DNA from: an uncultured Bacteroides sp.
GTDB lineage: Bacteria > Bacteroidota > Bacteroidia > Bacteroidales > Bacteroidaceae
Assembly (NCBI GenBank): GCA_905203765.1
Contig: CAJKXC010000058.1
Coordinates: 1 to 15,998, forward strand
Direction of reading: 5' to 3'
Length of the DNA: 15,998 nucleotides
The notes under the pieces are model-generated. The model had not been told where the DNA came from. It was given only the letters and a program-made list of their open reading frames with translations, and made no database searches. Both the position numbers and the translations under genes were made by a program. Below are positions 14,302 to 15,998 of the stretch, in pieces. Positions within the stretch are counted from its first letter, which is position 1, and each line of letters begins with the position of its first letter.

Positions 14302-14357
14302 TGATTAATGATTAGTGATTTGTATGTCATAAGCAAGTCACTAATCATTAATCACTA
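14299..14357. repeat. 20-bp perfect inverted repeat between convergent genes; likely bidirectional terminator
   Basis: TAGTGATTAATGATTAGTGA (14299-14318) is the exact reverse complement of 14338-14357. A few more pairs extend the stem around the loop. The EFR1 stop (14299-14301) and the tilS stop (14341-14343) both lie in the arms. There is no T tract on either side, so termination is inferred from position and stem strength. Confidence 0.75.
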
Positions 14358-15612
14358 CTATTAGCACTTTCTTCGTCCCCTCATCTACCCTGAAACGGTT
14401 GTCCGCCCGTTCTCCCACCAGCCAGATGATATCATCGCCGCAGCAGAGTATCCATTGCCGTTCTTTGCGCAAGAGGGAGAACTTGCGGTCGGTCAGATAA
14501 TCGCTTACTTTTTTCCGTCCTTTCATGCCGAAGGGCACAAACGTATCTCCTTGCCGGAAAAGGCGTAATGAGAGGGGATGCTGCAATTTATCCGCATCGA
14601 AGCAGGCGGTGTTCTTGTCTCGTGGAATCACGAAGCCGGGGGTATGTTCATACTCTTTCATCGTTAATTTCGGTTTCGTCGCTTCTTGCAGCGGCTCTAT
14701 CAGCAGCAGTTCCCGGTCTTTGACGACGCGCCGGCAGGTACTGGCGAAGACTTTGCCCGGCTGTCCGTTCAGTGCCCGGTATATATCTTTCACCTGGGCG
14801 GCATTGAATCCCAATGGATACAGTATTTCAAACAGTACTGTTTCCGGTGCCGTCTCTTGCAACAAGGCGCGGATGCATATGCCTTCCGGGGTTAGTATTC
14901 GCTTTTTGGCTTCTTCTATACCTCTTTTATATATAGAGGCTGCATCTTCCAGGTGCTCTGCTGTTTTTAGAATACTTTCTTTTACTGCAGGGTTTATTTC
15001 CTGCATCATGGGCAGCAGGTTGAGCCGTATCTTGTTGCGGGTGTATTCGTCTTGCAGGTTGGTGCTGTCCGTCACGTAACTTTGTCCGAGGCTGTCCAGA
15101 TAATCTGTTATTTCTTTCCGGTCCAGGCAGAGTAGGGGACGTACTATTTTCCCGTTCCGGGGCTGTATTCCCCGCAGGCCGTTGATGCCGGTTCCTCGGA
15201 TCAGATTGAGTAGGAATGTTTCCACGCTGTCGTCCCGATGGTGTGCCACGGCTATCACTGATGCACCGCATTCTTTCCGTACTTCTTCAAACCAGTCGTA
15301 GCGCAATTCCCTTGCCGCCATTTCAATAGAGATATGCCGTTCCTTTGCCTCTTTCTCCGTGTCGAAATGGACGGTGTGCAGGACTGTTTCCTGTTCCCGG
15401 CACAAGCAGCGTACAAACTCTTCGTCCCGGTCGGATTCCGCTCCGCGAAGATGAAAATTGCAGTGGGCTGCTTCGCAGGTATATCCCAAGTGCAGGAGCA
15501 GGCGCAACAATGCTACCGAGTCGGCTCCACCGCTCAGTGCCACCAGTACTTTGTCTTTTGCTGTGAAGAGCTGGTGGTGGTTAATGTATTTTGCTACATG
15601 AGATTTTATAAT
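14341..15612 (-). CDS. tilS: tRNA(Ile)-lysidine synthetase; start codon non-canonical (ATT or ATA)
   Basis: The enzyme attaches lysine to C34 of the AUA-reading tRNA-Ile (anticodon CAU), switching it from Met to Ile. Seen: KYINHHQLFTAKDKVLVALSGGADSVALL, with the PP-loop SGGADS at about residues 29-34 of this frame, CNFHLRG, VIAVAHHRDDSVETFLLNLIRGTG and LLCLDRKEITDYL in the N-terminal domain, then the C-terminal domain with RLFRQGDTFVPFGMKGRKKVSDYL. Going upstream from the PP-loop the frame has no ATG, GTG or TTG before a TAA at 15622-15624 except a GTG at 15541, which would remove the strand leading into the PP-loop. ATT (15610-15612) and ATA (15607-15609) follow AAGGAG. The final residues (VVIND) are encoded by an inverted-repeat arm. 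Identity is certain; the start is not. Confidence 0.93.
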   Translation of the reverse strand: MIKSHVAKYINHHQLFTAKDKVLVALSGGADSVALLRLLLHLGYTCEAAHCNFHLRGAESDRDEEFVRCLCREQETVLHTVHFDTEKEAKERHISIEMAARELRYDWFEEVRKECGASVIAVAHHRDDSVETFLLNLIRGTGINGLRGIQPRNGKIVRPLLCLDRKEITDYLDSLGQSYVTDSTNLQDEYTRNKIRLNLLPMMQEINPAVKESILKTAEHLEDAASIYKRGIEEAKKRILTPEGICIRALLQETAPETVLFEILYPLGFNAAQVKDIYRALNGQPGKVFASTCRRVVKDRELLLIEPLQEATKPKLTMKEYEHTPGFVIPRDKNTACFDADKLQHPLSLRLFRQGDTFVPFGMKGRKKVSDYLTDRKFSLLRKERQWILCCGDDIIWLVGERADNRFRVDEGTKKVLIVVIND

Positions 15613-15613
15613 A

Positions 15614-15619
15614 CTCCTT
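15614..15619 (-). promoter_or_regulatory. Shine-Dalgarno sequence before the non-canonical tilS start
   Basis: AAGGAG on the minus strand lies 1 base before ATT and 4 bases before ATA. Its presence argues that translation begins here rather than at the GTG 70 bp further in. Confidence 0.5.
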
Positions 15620-15641
15620 CTTTAGGTTTGCCGAAAATAAA

Positions 15642-15677
15642 CAGCGGTTAATTTTACGGCGGTTAATTTTACCGCTG
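15642..15677. repeat. 14-bp direct repeats within a CAGCGG/CCGCTG inverted pair in the tilS leader
   Basis: GCGGTTAATTTTAC occurs at 15644-15657 and again, identical, at 15659-15672. CAGCGG (15642-15647) and CCGCTG (15672-15677) are inverted ends. In the tilS leader RNA this allows either a local GCGGU/ACCGC hairpin or a long-range CAGCGG/CCGCUG pairing. Confidence 0.75.
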
Positions 15678-15680
15678 TTG

Positions 15681-15688
15681 CAAAGATA
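15681..15688 (-). promoter_or_regulatory. Probable -7 box of the tilS promoter
   Basis: On the minus strand TATCTTTG matches TAnnTTTG; no clear -33 is seen. Transcription would start near 15674, at the inverted and direct repeats. Confidence 0.5.
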
Positions 15689-15756
15689 TACATCTTTCGG
15701 ATGAAGTGCACTCGAAAGGTACACAAATTATGCAGAAAATTGTTACTTAACGGCTA

Positions 15757-15774
15757 ACAACCGATGTCGGTTGT
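15757..15774. promoter_or_regulatory. 8-bp inverted repeat upstream of the recombinase fragment
   Basis: ACAACCGA, TG, TCGGTTGT is a perfect dyad ending 16 bp before the ATGATG start at 15791. It could be an operator or a recombinase binding site. It overlaps an upstream in-frame ATG (15764), which argues against that ATG as the real start. Confidence 0.5.
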
Positions 15775-15790
15775 AAATACTAAAGAAAAA

Positions 15791-15943
15791 ATGATGATTA
15801 AATCCGAATTGAAAGGTTTCATGGAGTCCGTGATAGCGGACCTTGAATCCGAGGGGCGGTATTCCACCGCCCATGTGTATCGTTGTGCGTTGAAGGCTGC
15901 CCTTGCTTATGAGGGCGATGGCCTTTGTCTTGAAAACATTACT
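15791..15943 (+). pseudogene. N-terminal fragment of a tyrosine recombinase, interrupted by an IS element
   Basis: About 51 codons are seen: MMIKSELKGFMESVIADL, then EGRYSTAHVYRCALKAALAY and the ENIT segment. This is the SAM-like core-binding N-terminal domain of Bacteroides tyrosine recombinases, which run to about 300-400 residues; the short forms include DNA invertases that flip local promoters. The catalytic Arg-His-Arg-Tyr part is missing. Codons after Thr (Cys, Arg, stop) come from the sequence read here as the end of an IS, starting near 15944. The remainder of the gene may lie beyond the IS outside the window. Start: ATGATG at 15791 is preferred over the ATG at 15764, which lies in a dyad. 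It is divergent from tilS. Confidence 0.75.
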
Positions 15944-15998
15944 TGTAGATAATAACTGAAAAGTATTCCACTTAGTAATTGAAAAGTATACCACTAAG
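15944..15998. mobile_element. Partial end of a probable IS21-family insertion sequence
   Basis: The sequence begins TGTAGATAAT, then has two tandem 23-bp repeats at 15953-15975 and 15976-15998 that differ at three positions; each contains GAAAAGTAT followed by T/A and CCACT. Multiple terminal repeats with an AAAAGTNNNCCACT core and a terminal TG are typical of IS21-family ends as I recall them. The transposase genes lie outside the window, so the family is inferred from the end alone. Confidence 0.6.

Noticed and set aside
15764..15790. Upstream ATG as start of the recombinase fragment
   Set aside because: It falls within a perfect dyad, adds residues not typical of the family, and ATGATG at 15791 fits better.

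Overview
The window looks like a chromosomal segment of a Bacteroides-type bacterium (order Bacteroidales). The main evidence is repeated matches to the Bacteroides -7 promoter box TAnnTTTG, including one full TTTG-N19-TATCTTTG promoter in front of tRNA-His. Gene families also fit: an HU/HIG-type DNA-binding protein, Rho with a long disordered insertion, an EFR1-type ferredoxin, and a Bacteroides-type short tyrosine recombinase. Most of the window is core genome. Both edges carry traces of mobile DNA.

Left edge (1-1063): a noncoding stretch with short helically phased repeats and a 13-bp tRNA-Ser 3'-end core (151-163), best read as the attachment junction of an integrated element lying to the left. 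A strong terminator follows (192-238). An HU-like gene runs leftwards, and its upstream region holds four 22-bp tandem repeats, each nearly palindromic (766-853).

Rightward block (1064-5882): a YkgB/RclC-type (DUF417) membrane protein, an exported MsrA-MsrB fusion, a sigma-70 family (ECF-like) sigma factor with a small ZAS-like Cys/His protein, a glutamine synthetase and a SAM-dependent methyltransferase. The first four genes read as a plausible oxidant defence and sensing module.

Leftward block (5863-13157): a B12-binding radical SAM protein whose 3' end overlaps the methyltransferase by 20 bp, tRNA-His(GTG) with its own promoter and terminator, and a rho-ffh-folD-capA series transcribed in that order on the minus strand. 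Rho has an N-terminal Rho_N-like domain, about 240 residues of low-complexity sequence with an AT-hook-like motif, and then the standard RNA-binding and ATPase domains.

Right end (13158-15998): two promoter boxes lie back to back between rho and an EFR1 ferredoxin gene. That gene converges on tilS across a 20-bp inverted repeat in which both stop codons lie. tilS has no ATG, GTG or TTG upstream of its conserved N-terminus, so its only in-frame candidates are ATT and ATA codons beside a Shine-Dalgarno sequence, and its leader contains 14-bp direct repeats. Divergent from tilS is the first ~50 codons of a tyrosine recombinase, cut off by what looks like the end of an IS21-family element with two 23-bp tandem terminal repeats.

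No clearly new multi-gene system is visible. The most unusual signals are the 22-bp repeat array before the HU gene, the non-canonical tilS start, and the IS-disrupted recombinase.
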